A stretch of 64,000 nucleotides of DNA from Pasteurella canis (lineage in GTDB: Bacteria; Pseudomonadota; Gammaproteobacteria; Enterobacterales; Pasteurellaceae), in contig NZ_UGTV01000015.1 of the NCBI RefSeq assembly GCF_900454865.1, positions 1,116,001 through 1,180,000 on the forward strand. The letters are read 5' to 3'. The position numbers were made by a program, and so were the translations under genes. The notes beneath the pieces were generated by a model. The model had not been told where the DNA came from and did not search any database. It saw only the letters and a program-made list of their open reading frames with translations. How positions within the stretch are numbered: position 1 is the stretch's first letter; the number at the start of each line of letters is the position of its first letter. Of the stretch, positions 10,798 to 19,804 are shown piece after piece.

Positions 10798-10855
10798 CGA
10801 TCTCTAATTGATTGAAAACCTCTATTAATACCATAGATTTAATAAATCAAATTTA

Positions 10856-10869
10856 TTAATTTAGATCAA
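10856..10869 (+). promoter_or_regulatory. FNR-like box upstream of the cytochrome c peroxidase gene
   Basis: TTAATTTAGATCAA matches TTGAT-N4-ATCAA at 9 of 10 positions. A TAATAT element at 10892-10897 would place the transcript start near 10904, so the box would centre about 41.5 bases upstream, the usual position for an activating FNR dimer. An alternative TATAAT lies at 10884-10889. This would give anaerobic induction; it is inferred from sequence only. Confidence 0.6.
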
Positions 10870-10932
10870 AAAACCTCATATTTTATAATGTTAATATCCT
10901 TACTTAGAATAACAAAAGGAGTGCTTATATTT

Positions 10933-12336
10933 ATGAAAATGAAAAAATTATTATTATCTGCAGTAACGCTCGCAACCGTCGGTTTTTTAGGCACTGTAGG
11001 TTATATTCATATCTTCGATAAACAACAGGCTGCTACATTATTAGCACAAACACAATTGAGTGGGCAGGCTCATAATGTTGCCAAAGTACTCTATGACAAT
11101 GGCTGCCAATATTGTCATACAACAAATACAGAGCTTCCCTTTTATGCTAAATTTCCTATTGCAGATAAAATAATGCAGGAAGATATCCAAAAAGGTACCA
11201 GAGTATTTTTACTCAATGATATTCTTGATGGATTAAAAGATCCAAGCAAACTATCTGAAGTAAGTCTCGCCAAATTAGAACAAGTGCTGATTAAAGATGA
11301 AATGCCAATCGCAAAGTTCATTCATGTCCACTGGGGCTCACGTCCTGATGTAGAGGAAAAAGCAACAGTATTAAATTGGATCCGAGAACAACGCAAAAAC
11401 CATTTTCTCCCACCACATACAGAAGGAACTGATCCAACTCGTTTAGTCCAACCGATCCCTGATAGTGTAGACACCGATCCATTAAAAGTCGCTTTAGGTA
11501 ATATGCTCTATCATGATGGACGGCTTTCTGCTGATGGGACAATTGAATGCCACACTTGTCACCAACTTAAACTTGGTGGCGTCGATGGGCTAGCTGTTTC
11601 AACAGGCATTGATGGATTAAAAGGTGGTATCAATGCACCAACTGTCTATAACTCTGTTTTTAACATTTTACAGTTTTGGGATGGACGTGCGAAAGATCTT
11701 GCGGCACAAGCAGGCGGTCCTCCTCTCAATCCTGTAGAAATGGGCTCAAAAAGTTGGGATGAGATTGTTGCAAAATTTGAACAAGATGACTCTTTTAAAC
11801 AACAATTTCTTGCCGTATATCCTGAGATCAGCGAAGCAACGATTACTCATGCTATAGCTGAATTTGAAAAAACATTAATTACACCAAACAGTGCCTTTGA
11901 CCGTTATCTAAAAGGAGATAAAAATGCACTAAATCAAGATCAATTACGTGGTTATCAATTATTTAAAGAGAACAAATGTGATACTTGTCACGTTGGTGTC
12001 GCAATGGGAGGACAGTCATTCGAGTATATGGGATTATTCGATGACTATTTTGCGGCAAGGGGCACCCCATTAACCGAAGCAGATCAAGGTCGTTTTGCAC
12101 ATACACAAGACCCAGCAGATATGCATAAATTTAAAGTACCAACATTACGCAATATTGCATTAACTGCACCTTATATGCATGATGCACGTACTAACGATCT
12201 AAAAGAAGCTGTACGAATCATGCTACATTATCAAAGCGGTAAAGACTTACCAAGTAAAGATATCGCAGATATTGCAGCTTTCTTGCAATCATTAACAGGA
12301 GAATATCAAGGAAAGTTACTCACAATTGAAAATTAA
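10933..12336 (+). CDS. tri-heme cytochrome c peroxidase / quinol peroxidase (YhjA-like)
   Basis: 467 residues from the ATG following AAGGAG. An uncleaved-looking N-terminal membrane anchor (about residues 4-24) precedes three CxxCH haem-c sites: CQYCH near residue 58, CHTCH near 199 and CDTCH near 348. Classical bacterial CcpA peroxidases have two haems. The extra N-terminal domain matches E. coli YhjA and the quinol peroxidase described in Aggregatibacter, which take electrons from the quinol pool to reduce H2O2 in the periplasm. Conserved peroxidase segments RGYQLFKENKC and KVPTLRNIALTAPYMHD near 412 are present. An FNR-like box precedes it. Confidence 0.9.
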   Translation: MKMKKLLLSAVTLATVGFLGTVGYIHIFDKQQAATLLAQTQLSGQAHNVAKVLYDNGCQYCHTTNTELPFYAKFPIADKIMQEDIQKGTRVFLLNDILDGLKDPSKLSEVSLAKLEQVLIKDEMPIAKFIHVHWGSRPDVEEKATVLNWIREQRKNHFLPPHTEGTDPTRLVQPIPDSVDTDPLKVALGNMLYHDGRLSADGTIECHTCHQLKLGGVDGLAVSTGIDGLKGGINAPTVYNSVFNILQFWDGRAKDLAAQAGGPPLNPVEMGSKSWDEIVAKFEQDDSFKQQFLAVYPEISEATITHAIAEFEKTLITPNSAFDRYLKGDKNALNQDQLRGYQLFKENKCDTCHVGVAMGGQSFEYMGLFDDYFAARGTPLTEADQGRFAHTQDPADMHKFKVPTLRNIALTAPYMHDARTNDLKEAVRIMLHYQSGKDLPSKDIADIAAFLQSLTGEYQGKLLTIEN

Positions 12337-12360
12337 TCATCCCCTCCATATTTCTCTGCA

Positions 12361-12386
12361 GACCTAGTTTAGACTAGGTCTTTTTT
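12361..12386 (+). terminator. peroxidase gene terminator
   Basis: GACCTAGT (12361-12368) pairs with ACTAGGTC (12373-12380) around TTAG, followed directly by six T. Confidence 0.88.
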
Positions 12387-12420
12387 ACTTCCCCCTAAGA
12401 AAGAAATATTTCGTATTTTT

Positions 12421-12434
12421 TTGATGCAGGTCAC
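12421..12434 (+). promoter_or_regulatory. weak FNR-like box upstream of nrdD
   Basis: TTGATGCAGGTCAC has a perfect left half-site and three of five matching bases in the right half of TTGAT-N4-ATCAA. nrdD is commonly under FNR control, which makes it plausible, but the match is incomplete. Confidence 0.35.
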
Positions 12435-12548
12435 ATTTTTACAAAATATATTTGATAATAATTCTCACCTAAAAATAAGAATTTTATTAATAAAACCAAT
12501 TGCTAATCAGATTACGCCTAATTTTTTATCTCCAAAAGGTCCCATGCA

Positions 12549-12595
12549 ACACAATATATTGTGGTTGAAAATAAAAATACAACTAGATATAGTAT
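12549..12595 (+). promoter_or_regulatory. paired NrdR boxes upstream of nrdD
   Basis: Box 1, ACACAATATATTGTGG (12549-12564), is a near-perfect NrdR palindrome. Box 2, with core CTAGATATAG (12583-12592), lies 31 bases downstream, three helical turns, the spacing typical of NrdR operators. NrdR is the ATP/dATP-sensing repressor of ribonucleotide reductase genes. The boxes end about 43 bases before the nrdD ATG. Strong sequence match; regulation is inferred. Confidence 0.8.
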
Positions 12596-12637
12596 TCACG
12601 TTATTTGGGTCATACACATAAAATAGGGTAAAACAAT

Positions 12638-14779
12638 ATGGCATCGTTCTTTGTAATCAAACGTGATGGTTCACGTGTAGGCTTTGAAATTCAGCGTATT
12701 ATCAATGCGATCAAAAAAGCAGCACAAGCAGTTAATGTCGAAGATGATCGCTATTGCTATGCTATTGGTCAACAAGTTTGTGATGAAATTTTTGCACGAT
12801 ATCAACAAGAAATTGACATTAGTCACATTCAAAAGATTGTGGAAAATCACCTCATGTCAAGCCAATATCCAGAAGTAGCACGTGTTTATATTGAATATCG
12901 TCATGATCGTGATCTGGCTCGTGAAAAACGTAGTCATCTCACTAAAGAAATTGAAGGGCTAATCGAACAAAGTAATGTTGAGTTACTGAATGAAAACGCA
13001 AATAAAGATGCTAAAGTCATCCCAACACAACGTGATTTATTAGCAGGTATTGTGGCAAAACATTATGCTAAACGTTATATCTTGCCACGTGATGTTGTTG
13101 AGGCCCACGAAAAAGGCGAAATTCATTATCATGATTTAGATTATGCGCCTTTTTTCCCAATGTTTAACTGTATGCTAGTTGATTTAAAAGGCATGTTAAA
13201 TAATGGCTTCAAGATGGGAAATGCTGAAATTGAGCCACCAAAATCTATTGGTACAGCAACAGCAGTCACTGCACAAATCATTGCACAAGTTGCTAGTCAT
13301 ATTTATGGCGGAACAACAATTAACCGCATTGATGAAGTATTAGCCCCTTATGTTCAACTCAGTTATGAGAAACACCTTAAAACCGCTGCTGAATGGCACA
13401 TACCTGATGCAGAAAACTATGCAAAAGCCTTAATTGAAAAAGAATGTTTTGATGCATTCCAATCTTTAGAATATGAAGTAAATACATTGCATACATCAAA
13501 TGGGCAAACACCATTTGTGACTTTTGGTTTTGGCTTAGGAACAAGCTGGCAATCAAAATTAATCCAGCGTTCAATCCTGAAAAACCGTATCCGTGGTCTA
13601 GGCAAAAATCATAAAACGCCTGTATTTCCGAAACTTGTCTTTACGATTAAAAAAGGTATTAACCAAAATCCAGCCGATCCTAACTATGATATTAAACAGC
13701 TTGCTTTAGAATGTGCTTCTAAACGCATGTATCCTGATATCCTCAACTATGATCAAGTCGTCAAAGTCACAGGTTCGTTCAAAGCGCCAATGGGCTGCCG
13801 TAGTTTCTTAAGCGCTTACTATGAAAATGGTGAGGAAATGCATGACGGGCGTAACAATCTTGGTGTTGTGAGTCTAAACTTACCGCGTATTGCAATTGAA
13901 GCTAAACGTCGTAATCCACAACAAAGTGCGGTTGATTTTTACAAAATTTTAGATCAACGTCTCGCCATTGCTAGAAAAGCATTGATGACACGTATTGCTC
14001 GTTTAGAAAACACTAAAGCCAGAGTAGCTCCAATCCTTTATATGGAAGGTGCCTGTGGTGTGCGCTTAAAAGCTGATGATAATGTATCACAAATCTTTAA
14101 AAATGGACGAGCATCTATCTCGCTTGGTTATATTGGTATTCATGAAACAATCAATGCACTCTATGGCGATAAACACATGTATGATGATGAACAATTGCGT
14201 CAAAAAGGCATCGAAATTGTGCAATATCTCAGCAAAGCTGTACAGCAATGGAAAGCAGAAACTGGCTACGCATTTAGTCTGTATTCAACACCAAGTGAAA
14301 ATTTATGCGATCGTTTCTGTCGTTTAGATACTAAACAATTCGGTATTATTGAAAACGTCACAAACAAAGGCTACTACACTAATAGTTACCATTTAGATGT
14401 AGAAAAAAAAGTCAATCCATACGATAAAATCGACTTTGAATTACCTTATCCTACATTAGCAAATGGTGGATTTATTTGCTATGGTGAATATCCAAATGTT
14501 CAACACAATTTAAAAGCGTTAGAAGATGTTTGGGATTATAGCTACGATCGCGTTCCTTACTATGGTACAAATACACCTATCGATGAATGTTATGAATGTG
14601 GTTTCACTGGCGAATTTGAATGTACGAGTAAAGGTTTTACTTGTCCAAAATGTGGTAATCATGACAGTGAAAAAGTATCTGTAACACGCCGAGTCTGTGG
14701 TTATTTAGGTAGCCCCGATGCTAGACCGTTTAACGCAGGTAAGCAAGAAGAAGTGAAAAGACGCGTGAAACATTTGTAA
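12638..14779 (+). CDS. nrdD: anaerobic ribonucleoside-triphosphate reductase, class III
   Basis: 713 residues, close to the 712 of E. coli NrdD. It reduces ribonucleoside triphosphates to deoxy forms without oxygen by a glycyl radical. An ATP-cone regulatory domain occupies residues 1-95 (VIKRDGSRVGFEI). The zinc site is formed by YECGFTG and CPKCG near 647-673, and the radical glycine is in RRVCGYLGSPDARP near 686. The start fits a short AGGGTAAAACAAT leader. An uptake signal lies inside the gene (13924-13932). Its activase gene nrdG follows 237 bases later. Confidence 0.97.
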   Translation: MASFFVIKRDGSRVGFEIQRIINAIKKAAQAVNVEDDRYCYAIGQQVCDEIFARYQQEIDISHIQKIVENHLMSSQYPEVARVYIEYRHDRDLAREKRSHLTKEIEGLIEQSNVELLNENANKDAKVIPTQRDLLAGIVAKHYAKRYILPRDVVEAHEKGEIHYHDLDYAPFFPMFNCMLVDLKGMLNNGFKMGNAEIEPPKSIGTATAVTAQIIAQVASHIYGGTTINRIDEVLAPYVQLSYEKHLKTAAEWHIPDAENYAKALIEKECFDAFQSLEYEVNTLHTSNGQTPFVTFGFGLGTSWQSKLIQRSILKNRIRGLGKNHKTPVFPKLVFTIKKGINQNPADPNYDIKQLALECASKRMYPDILNYDQVVKVTGSFKAPMGCRSFLSAYYENGEEMHDGRNNLGVVSLNLPRIAIEAKRRNPQQSAVDFYKILDQRLAIARKALMTRIARLENTKARVAPILYMEGACGVRLKADDNVSQIFKNGRASISLGYIGIHETINALYGDKHMYDDEQLRQKGIEIVQYLSKAVQQWKAETGYAFSLYSTPSENLCDRFCRLDTKQFGIIENVTNKGYYTNSYHLDVEKKVNPYDKIDFELPYPTLANGGFICYGEYPNVQHNLKALEDVWDYSYDRVPYYGTNTPIDECYECGFTGEFECTSKGFTCPKCGNHDSEKVSVTRRVCGYLGSPDARPFNAGKQEEVKRRVKHL

Positions 14780-14792
14780 TTTACTTTTACCC

Positions 14793-14822
14793 CCTCCCCC
14801 CTTTTTATAAAAAGCGGGGAGG
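14793..14822. terminator. hairpin after nrdD
   Basis: CCTCCCCCCTTTTT (14793-14806) pairs with AAAAAGCGGGGAGG (14809-14822) with one mismatch. No T-run follows on the plus strand, so it may be an mRNA-end or processing structure rather than a simple intrinsic terminator. Confidence 0.5.
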
Positions 14823-15016
14823 AGTGATCTGTTGATAACTGACTTATTTAAAGCCCTTTTTAATGTAAGCAAATTGCTTATTATGGAAAATCTAATTTAT
14901 AAGAAAAAAATATTTTTGATACCAGATATACATTCATATAAGTTCTTTTTCTTTTACATTAATTTAAATAATGAATAACAGACTATCATCCCTAATATAG
15001 AAGCAATAATAGTATT

Positions 15017-15481
15017 ATGAATTATCTTCAATACTACCCTACTGATATTGTTAATGGCGAAGGCACACGTTGTACATTATTTGTCAGCGGTTGTATTCAT
15101 GCCTGTAAAGGTTGCTATAACAAAAAAAGCTGGTCTTTTAATGCTGGTATTCCTTTTGATCATGCAATGGAAGAACAAATTATCCGTGATTTAAAAGATA
15201 CTCGAATCAAGCGTCAAGGCCTAACTCTGACAGGTGGAGATCCTTTACACCCAGCTAATATTGCTGTGCTTTTACCTTTCGTAAAAAGAGTTAAACAAGA
15301 ATGTCCTGAAAAAGATATATGGGCGTGGACGGGTTATACATTACAAGAGCTCGACGGATTACAGCGTGAAATTTTGCCCTATATTGATGTCCTTATTGAT
15401 GGTAAATTTGAACAAGAAAAAGCAGACCCTAGCCTAGTATGGAGAGGGTCATCAAACCAAATCATCTACCGTTTTAAATAA
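15017..15481 (+). CDS. nrdG: anaerobic ribonucleotide reductase activating protein
   Basis: 154 residues, the length of E. coli NrdG. It is a radical-SAM enzyme that forms the glycyl radical on NrdD. The iron-sulfur motif CIHACKGC (CxxxCxxC) is at residues 26-33. GGDPL near 76-80 is the SAM-binding glycine stretch, and WAWTGYTLQEL near 107 is typical. It follows nrdD after a 237-base gap with a hairpin, so a separate promoter is possible; I see no clear one. Confidence 0.95.
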   Translation: MNYLQYYPTDIVNGEGTRCTLFVSGCIHACKGCYNKKSWSFNAGIPFDHAMEEQIIRDLKDTRIKRQGLTLTGGDPLHPANIAVLLPFVKRVKQECPEKDIWAWTGYTLQELDGLQREILPYIDVLIDGKFEQEKADPSLVWRGSSNQIIYRFK

Positions 15482-15560
15482 TCTTAACACTTAAGATTTC
15501 ATTAAGATCTCTTTAGTAAAGTAATACTTGTTTAAATTACTCACTATGTTGGAGGACGCA

Positions 15561-16238
15561 ATGAAAACAAACACAGTTAGCATTATTTTAACTCTAGATC
15601 CTATTGAAACATCACTTGGTATATTGCTAGAAGATCTATTAGCACAGACTCATCGACAATTTGAGGTTATTGTGGCTAGTTTAGGCAATACAGAGCAAAA
15701 TAAAGCTATTGTTGAAAGCTATCGTGATAAATTAGATTTACAATTTATTCAACTCGATGGACAAGCAGTAAATGTTGCTAAAAATCTTGCTGTAGAAAAA
15801 GCTAAGTATGAGCGTTTACTATTTTTAAATCCTAAATTGCGTTTAGCACCCGATTTTATCTATCAATCTTTATCCTATTTAGATAAACAACAACTTTGGT
15901 TAGCTAGTGGAAAGCTACAAGTACAAGACGTGTCATTAATCACCCGTTTAGTCCTTGATGGATTTAATCTATTGATGTGGCTTTCTAAATTTATGAACCC
16001 ATTAAGTACATTTGACTGTTTATTTACGACTAAACAAGTACATAATACAATCGGTGGATTCGATATTCACGAAACAAAAACTTGTAACTATCTGCAAAAA
16101 GCAGTTAAAACCTTTAATTACAATGTAATCAATACAGGTGCACAATACGCTAGAGGTCAAATTGAACAGCAAGGCACATTAACATTTATTGGCAAGTATT
16201 TACGTGACTATCTACGCTTATTGGTTAAAAATATCTAG
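15561..16238 (+). CDS. GT2-like glycosyltransferase-fold protein
   Basis: 225 residues from the ATG 5 bases after GGAGG; an earlier in-frame ATG includes that ribosome site and is rejected. The N-terminus has the GT2 pattern: VSIILTLDP near 6, LLAQTHRQFEVIVAS near 28, and VAKNLAVEKAKYERLLFLNP near 77-96. The usual nucleotide-sugar/metal DxD is replaced by LNPKLRL, so activity is doubtful or differs from standard GT2 enzymes. The length suggests a single domain without membrane anchors. It lies between nrdG and yjjV with no sugar genes nearby. Role unknown. Confidence 0.65.
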   Translation: MKTNTVSIILTLDPIETSLGILLEDLLAQTHRQFEVIVASLGNTEQNKAIVESYRDKLDLQFIQLDGQAVNVAKNLAVEKAKYERLLFLNPKLRLAPDFIYQSLSYLDKQQLWLASGKLQVQDVSLITRLVLDGFNLLMWLSKFMNPLSTFDCLFTTKQVHNTIGGFDIHETKTCNYLQKAVKTFNYNVINTGAQYARGQIEQQGTLTFIGKYLRDYLRLLVKNI

Positions 16239-16254
16239 CGAGTCTCACACTCAA

Positions 16255-16281
16255 AAATGGCTAAGTTTCACTTAGCCATTT
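16255..16281 (-). terminator. terminator overlapping the yjjV stop codon
   Basis: AAATGGCTAAG (16255-16265) and CTTAGCCATTT (16271-16281) form an 11-bp stem with a 5-base loop. On the minus strand TTTTT follows, so it mainly serves yjjV, and its stem includes the stop codon at 16272-16274. It may also slow transcription from the GT2-like gene. Confidence 0.7.
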
Positions 16282-17072
16282 CCATTTGCAAATAAATCAA
16301 CACTTTGTTGCCAAATACATTGTTCTATCTGTTCTGGTGTTTCTGTTCTCAACTCACATAAAGATTGGAATACATTAAATACCCGCTCTGGGCGATTCAC
16401 TTGTCCTTGGAAACCAAATACAGGCATATCTGGTGAATCAGTTTCTAACAATAAACAATCTAAAGGCAAACGCCGAACAGCATCACGCGTTTTATTGGCA
16501 CGCTGATACGTGATTGTTCCTCCTACACCAATCTTATAACCGAGCTCGACAAAACGCTTGGCTTGCTCATAGCTTCCAGCAAAACCATGTATTACACCTC
16601 GTTTTGCTAGTGGGATACGTTTTAGAAAAGTAAATAACTGATCATGTGCTTTACGCGAATGTAAATTAACTGGCAAATCATATCGCTTTGCGAAATAAAG
16701 TTGTGCTTCTAAAAACTCACATTGCTTACGCCAAAGTAAATCTGTTAATAATTCAGGAATCGCTCGTTCTAAACCAATCTCAGCTACTGCCGTACAATTT
16801 AATCTCTGTTCAGATAATGCTTTCTCTAATAAAACAAGATCATGCTGGCTATGCTGGGCAATATAAAGTGGATGTAACCCAAGCCCATAATATAAATGTT
16901 GAGGATAAAGTGCGGTCATTTTTTGAATAAAATTGAAATCTTGAGCAAGTACAGAGACAATCAAAATTTTATTGACCCCTACTTGTAATGCATTACTCAA
17001 TAGCTGTTCAATCGACTCACCAGTATCGCGTTGTAAATAGTCTAAGTGAGTATGAGTATCAAAAAATGCCAT
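16272..17072 (-). CDS. yjjV: TatD family metal-dependent hydrolase (YjjV-like)
   Basis: 266 residues of the TatD TIM-barrel family. The metal motif DTHTHLD is at residues 5-11, the bridging glutamate in AEIGLE near 98, and ETDSPDMPVFGFQGQVNRPE near 211 is distinctive for the YjjV branch rather than TatD or YcfH. The family acts as Mg-dependent DNases or related hydrolases; the natural substrate of YjjV is not established. An uptake signal is embedded at 16908-16916. It is transcribed in the same direction as the cyclophilin genes upstream, 12 bases from the first. Confidence 0.88.
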   Translation of the reverse strand: MAFFDTHTHLDYLQRDTGESIEQLLSNALQVGVNKILIVSVLAQDFNFIQKMTALYPQHLYYGLGLHPLYIAQHSQHDLVLLEKALSEQRLNCTAVAEIGLERAIPELLTDLLWRKQCEFLEAQLYFAKRYDLPVNLHSRKAHDQLFTFLKRIPLAKRGVIHGFAGSYEQAKRFVELGYKIGVGGTITYQRANKTRDAVRRLPLDCLLLETDSPDMPVFGFQGQVNRPERVFNVFQSLCELRTETPEQIEQCIWQQSVDLFANGNG

Positions 17073-17084
17073 TATGCCAAAGCC

Positions 17085-17642
17085 CTATTCAACAGTAACT
17101 GACTGAATTATTATCTCTTGCTTCGGTACATCACGATGAAACCCTGAACGCCCTGTGTCCACTTGGCTTATCTTATCCACAACATCCATACCCTCAATCA
17201 CGTTGCCAAAGACCGCATATCCCCACCCTCGTGCTGTTTCTGCACTAAAATTTAAAAAATCATTATCTACAGTATTAATAAAAAATTGCGATGTCGCTGA
17301 ATGGGGATCAGAAGTACGAGCCATTGCTACTGTACCACGTAAGTTTTTTAGTCCGTTATTTGCCTCATTGTGGATAGGTGCGTTGGCTTTCTTTTGTTTC
17401 ATATCTACCTCAAAGCCTCCAGCCTGCACCATAAAACCATCAATAACTCGGTGAAAAATTGTTCCATTGTAAAAACCAGATTCACTATATTGAAGAAAGT
17501 TTTGACTCGAAATAGGTGCTTTCTCTTGCTCTAAAGCGATTTTGATTTCACCGTAGTTAGTATGTAAAACGACATTTTTTGCTTGTGTACTAACTGCTAA
17601 TAAACCAATACTAAGGATACTCAATACTTTAAATATTTTCAT
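17085..17642 (-). CDS. ppiA: periplasmic peptidyl-prolyl cis-trans isomerase (cyclophilin)
   Basis: 185 residues: a signal peptide (residues 1-21, ending STQAK) and one cyclophilin domain. The catalytic arginine is in [11 protein letters not shown] near 59-69, and the active-site glutamine is in SQFFIN near 115. It catalyses proline isomerisation during folding outside the cytoplasm. The mature part is strikingly like the neighbouring cytoplasmic cyclophilin, including the same last residues SVTVE. This suggests local duplication followed by gain of a signal peptide. The symbol is by location and family. Confidence 0.88.
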   Translation of the reverse strand: MKIFKVLSILSIGLLAVSTQAKNVVLHTNYGEIKIALEQEKAPISSQNFLQYSESGFYNGTIFHRVIDGFMVQAGGFEVDMKQKKANAPIHNEANNGLKNLRGTVAMARTSDPHSATSQFFINTVDNDFLNFSAETARGWGYAVFGNVIEGMDVVDKISQVDTGRSGFHRDVPKQEIIIQSVTVE

Positions 17643-17654
17643 AATGATATTCCT

Positions 17655-17679
17655 AAAAAACTCCCCTCAATTGAGGGGA
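17655..17679 (-). terminator. terminator of the cytoplasmic cyclophilin gene
   Basis: TCCCCTCAA/TTGAGGGGA (17662-17679) is a perfect palindrome. Read on the minus strand it is followed by GTTTTTTAGG, so it ends ppiB transcription just before the ppiA start. Confidence 0.82.
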
Positions 17680-17685
17680 AATTCA

Positions 17686-18195
17686 TTATTCAACAGTGAC
17701 AGAAGTAATAATAACATCGTCTTTTGGTACATCTTGGTGGAAACCTTTATTGCCAGTTTGCACCACTTTTATTTTATCGACAACATCCATACCTTCTACA
17801 ACTTCACCAAATACGGCATAACCCCATTCTTGTACAACTTTTTTACCAAATAATTCTTTTGCACGATGATCTAAAAACGTATTATCTGCAACATTGATAA
17901 AAAATTGTGCTGTTGCTGAATGTGGATCAGAAGTACGTGCCATTGCAATGCTACCACGTTTGTTACTCAGTCCATTATTTGCTTCATTTTGGATTGGCGC
18001 ATTGGTATTTTTCTCACGCATACCCACTTCCATACCACCACCTTGAATCATAAATCCATCAATAACACGGTGAAAAATTGTGTTATTATAGAAACCACTT
18101 TGACAGTAATTTAAGAAATTTTCCGCAGTGATGGGTGCTTTTTCGTGATTTAATTCAATTTTAATATCGCCAAAATTTGTGTGTAATGTAACCAT
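17686..18195 (-). CDS. ppiB: cytoplasmic peptidyl-prolyl cis-trans isomerase B
   Basis: 169 residues from the ATG 9 bases after AGAGG ([15 protein letters not shown]). Two earlier in-frame ATGs are either too close to or upstream of that site. No signal peptide is seen. The cyclophilin core has the catalytic [14 protein letters not shown] near residues 42-55 and TAQFFIN near 98. Compared with its tandem partner it carries a short insertion around [17 protein letters not shown] (near residue 111). Length agrees with E. coli PpiB (164). It is divergent from cysS. Confidence 0.93.
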   Translation of the reverse strand: MVTLHTNFGDIKIELNHEKAPITAENFLNYCQSGFYNNTIFHRVIDGFMIQGGGMEVGMREKNTNAPIQNEANNGLSNKRGSIAMARTSDPHSATAQFFINVADNTFLDHRAKELFGKKVVQEWGYAVFGEVVEGMDVVDKIKVVQTGNKGFHQDVPKDDVIITSVTVE

Positions 18196-18297
18196 TGCCA
18201 TTATCCTCTGAAATTTCAAAGCGTTTATTATTCCATAAAAGCCCAAGAAATGCTATAAAGTGGCAATTCTAGGCGTATGTGCATATACGCTAACTAA

Positions 18298-18306
18298 AAG
18301 TGCGGT
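18298..18306 (+). repeat. DNA uptake signal sequence (intergenic)
   Basis: Exact AAGTGCGGT within CTAAAAGTGCGGTCTGTTTTC, between ppiB and cysS. A short hairpin GCGTAT/ATACGC (18273-18290) lies immediately upstream. Confidence 0.92.
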
Positions 18307-18348
18307 CTGTTTTCACTAAATTTTGAAGAATAATAAGAGAGCAAACAA

Positions 18349-19728
18349 ATGCTAAAAATTTTTAATACATTAACGAGAGAGAAAGAAGTTTTTACCCCTA
18401 TACAAGCAGGTAAAGTCGGGATGTATGTCTGTGGCGTTACTGTCTATGATTTATGCCATATTGGGCATGGTCGAACCTTTGTTTGCTTTGATGTTATTGC
18501 TCGTTATCTACGCTATTTAGGCTATCAATTAACTTATGTACGTAACATCACAGATGTTGATGATAAAATCATTAAACGTGCATTAGAAAATAAAGAAAGC
18601 TGTGAGCAACTCGTTAATCGTATGGTCTTAGAAATGTACAAAGACTTTGATGCACTTAATGTTTTACGTCCTGACGTTGAGCCAAGAGCTACACACCATA
18701 TTTCTGAAATTATTGCGATTGTACAAAAACTGATTGAGCGTGGACATGCTTATGTCGCAGAGAATGGTGACGTGATGTTTGATGTAGAAAGTTTTAGTCA
18801 ATACGGTAAATTATCTCGTCAAAATCTTGAACAATTGCAGGCAGGTGCACGTGTTGAAATCGTAGAAATCAAGAAAAACCCAATGGATTTTGTATTATGG
18901 AAAATGTCAAAACCAGAAGAACCAAGTTGGCAATCGCCTTGGGGGGCTGGTCGTCCAGGCTGGCATATTGAATGTTCTGCGATGAATTATAAAGAGCTAG
19001 GCGAACATTTCGATATCCACGGCGGCGGCTCCGATCTGATGTTTCCGCATCATGAAAATGAAATAGCCCAATCTTGTTGTGCACATGGTAATGATTATGT
19101 AAATTATTGGATTCATTCGGGCATGATCATGGTTGATAAAGAAAAAATGTCGAAGTCACTTGGCAACTTCTTTACTATCCGTGATGTTTTGAATCATTAT
19201 AATGCAGAAAGTGTACGTTATTTCTTATTAACTGCACATTATCGTAGCCAACTGAATTACAGTGAAGAAAATCTTAATCTTGCACAAGGTGCATTAGAAC
19301 GTTTATATACTGCACTACGAGATACAGATCCAAATGCCCTCCCTAATGGAGGTGAACACTTTGTTCACTCCCTTAAAGAAGCAATGGATGACGATTTCAA
19401 TACGCCAAATGCAATCTCAGTGTTATTTGAGATGGCTCGAGAAATCAACAAGTTGAAAGCAGAGAATAACGTGCAAGTAAGTGGTTTAGCAGCGCAAATG
19501 CGTGAATTGGCTGCTATATTGGGTTTATTATACCAAGATCCTGAAGCCTTTTTACAAGCAGGTTCAAATGATGATGAAGTGGCAATAATTGAAGCGCTTA
19601 TCAAACAACGTAATGAAGCACGAGCAGTAAAAGATTGGGCTGTCGCAGATGCGGCACGCAATAAACTAACTGAAATGGGTATTGTATTAGAAGATGGTGT
19701 AAACGGCACCACATGGCGTAAGCTATAA
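18349..19728 (+). CDS. cysS: cysteinyl-tRNA synthetase
   Basis: 459 residues, near the 461 of E. coli CysS, a class I synthetase. The HIGH-type motif is in CHIGHGRTF near 36-44, and the KMSKS loop is [10 protein letters not shown] near 265. The zinc-binding Cys in YVCGVTVYD near residue 28, and the WHIECS segment near 207 with downstream [15 protein letters not shown], are all intact. The C-terminal anticodon domain ends GTTWRKL. An AGAGAGC ribosome site precedes the ATG. It is convergent with yebE across a shared hairpin. Confidence 0.97.
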   Translation: MLKIFNTLTREKEVFTPIQAGKVGMYVCGVTVYDLCHIGHGRTFVCFDVIARYLRYLGYQLTYVRNITDVDDKIIKRALENKESCEQLVNRMVLEMYKDFDALNVLRPDVEPRATHHISEIIAIVQKLIERGHAYVAENGDVMFDVESFSQYGKLSRQNLEQLQAGARVEIVEIKKNPMDFVLWKMSKPEEPSWQSPWGAGRPGWHIECSAMNYKELGEHFDIHGGGSDLMFPHHENEIAQSCCAHGNDYVNYWIHSGMIMVDKEKMSKSLGNFFTIRDVLNHYNAESVRYFLLTAHYRSQLNYSEENLNLAQGALERLYTALRDTDPNALPNGGEHFVHSLKEAMDDDFNTPNAISVLFEMAREINKLKAENNVQVSGLAAQMRELAAILGLLYQDPEAFLQAGSNDDEVAIIEALIKQRNEARAVKDWAVADAARNKLTEMGIVLEDGVNGTTWRKL

Positions 19729-19759
19729 AAAAGAATACTTTTCTCTGAATGAGGAAAAC

Positions 19760-19798
19760 AATAACGGCAAGGAAAAATATCCTTGCCATTATTTTTAT
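19760..19798. terminator. bidirectional terminator between cysS and yebE
   Basis: AATAACGGCAAGG (19760-19772) pairs with CCTTGCCATTATT (19781-19793) with one C/A mismatch, followed by TTTATCT. Confidence 0.75.
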
Positions 19799-19804
19799 CT
19801 AGAG

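Noticed and set aside
12421-12621. A 66-codon open frame upstream of nrdD
   Set aside because: It runs through the FNR-like and NrdR boxes, has no ribosome site, and its product has no recognisable domain.
15481-15497. ATCTTAA/TTAAGAT hairpin after nrdG
   Set aside because: A 7-bp AT-rich stem with no U-tract; too weak to call as a terminator.
18273-18290. GCGTAT/ATACGC hairpin between ppiB and cysS
   Set aside because: No T-run on either side and it lies between divergent starts, so it is not called as a terminator; it may overlap promoters, but no clear boxes are seen.
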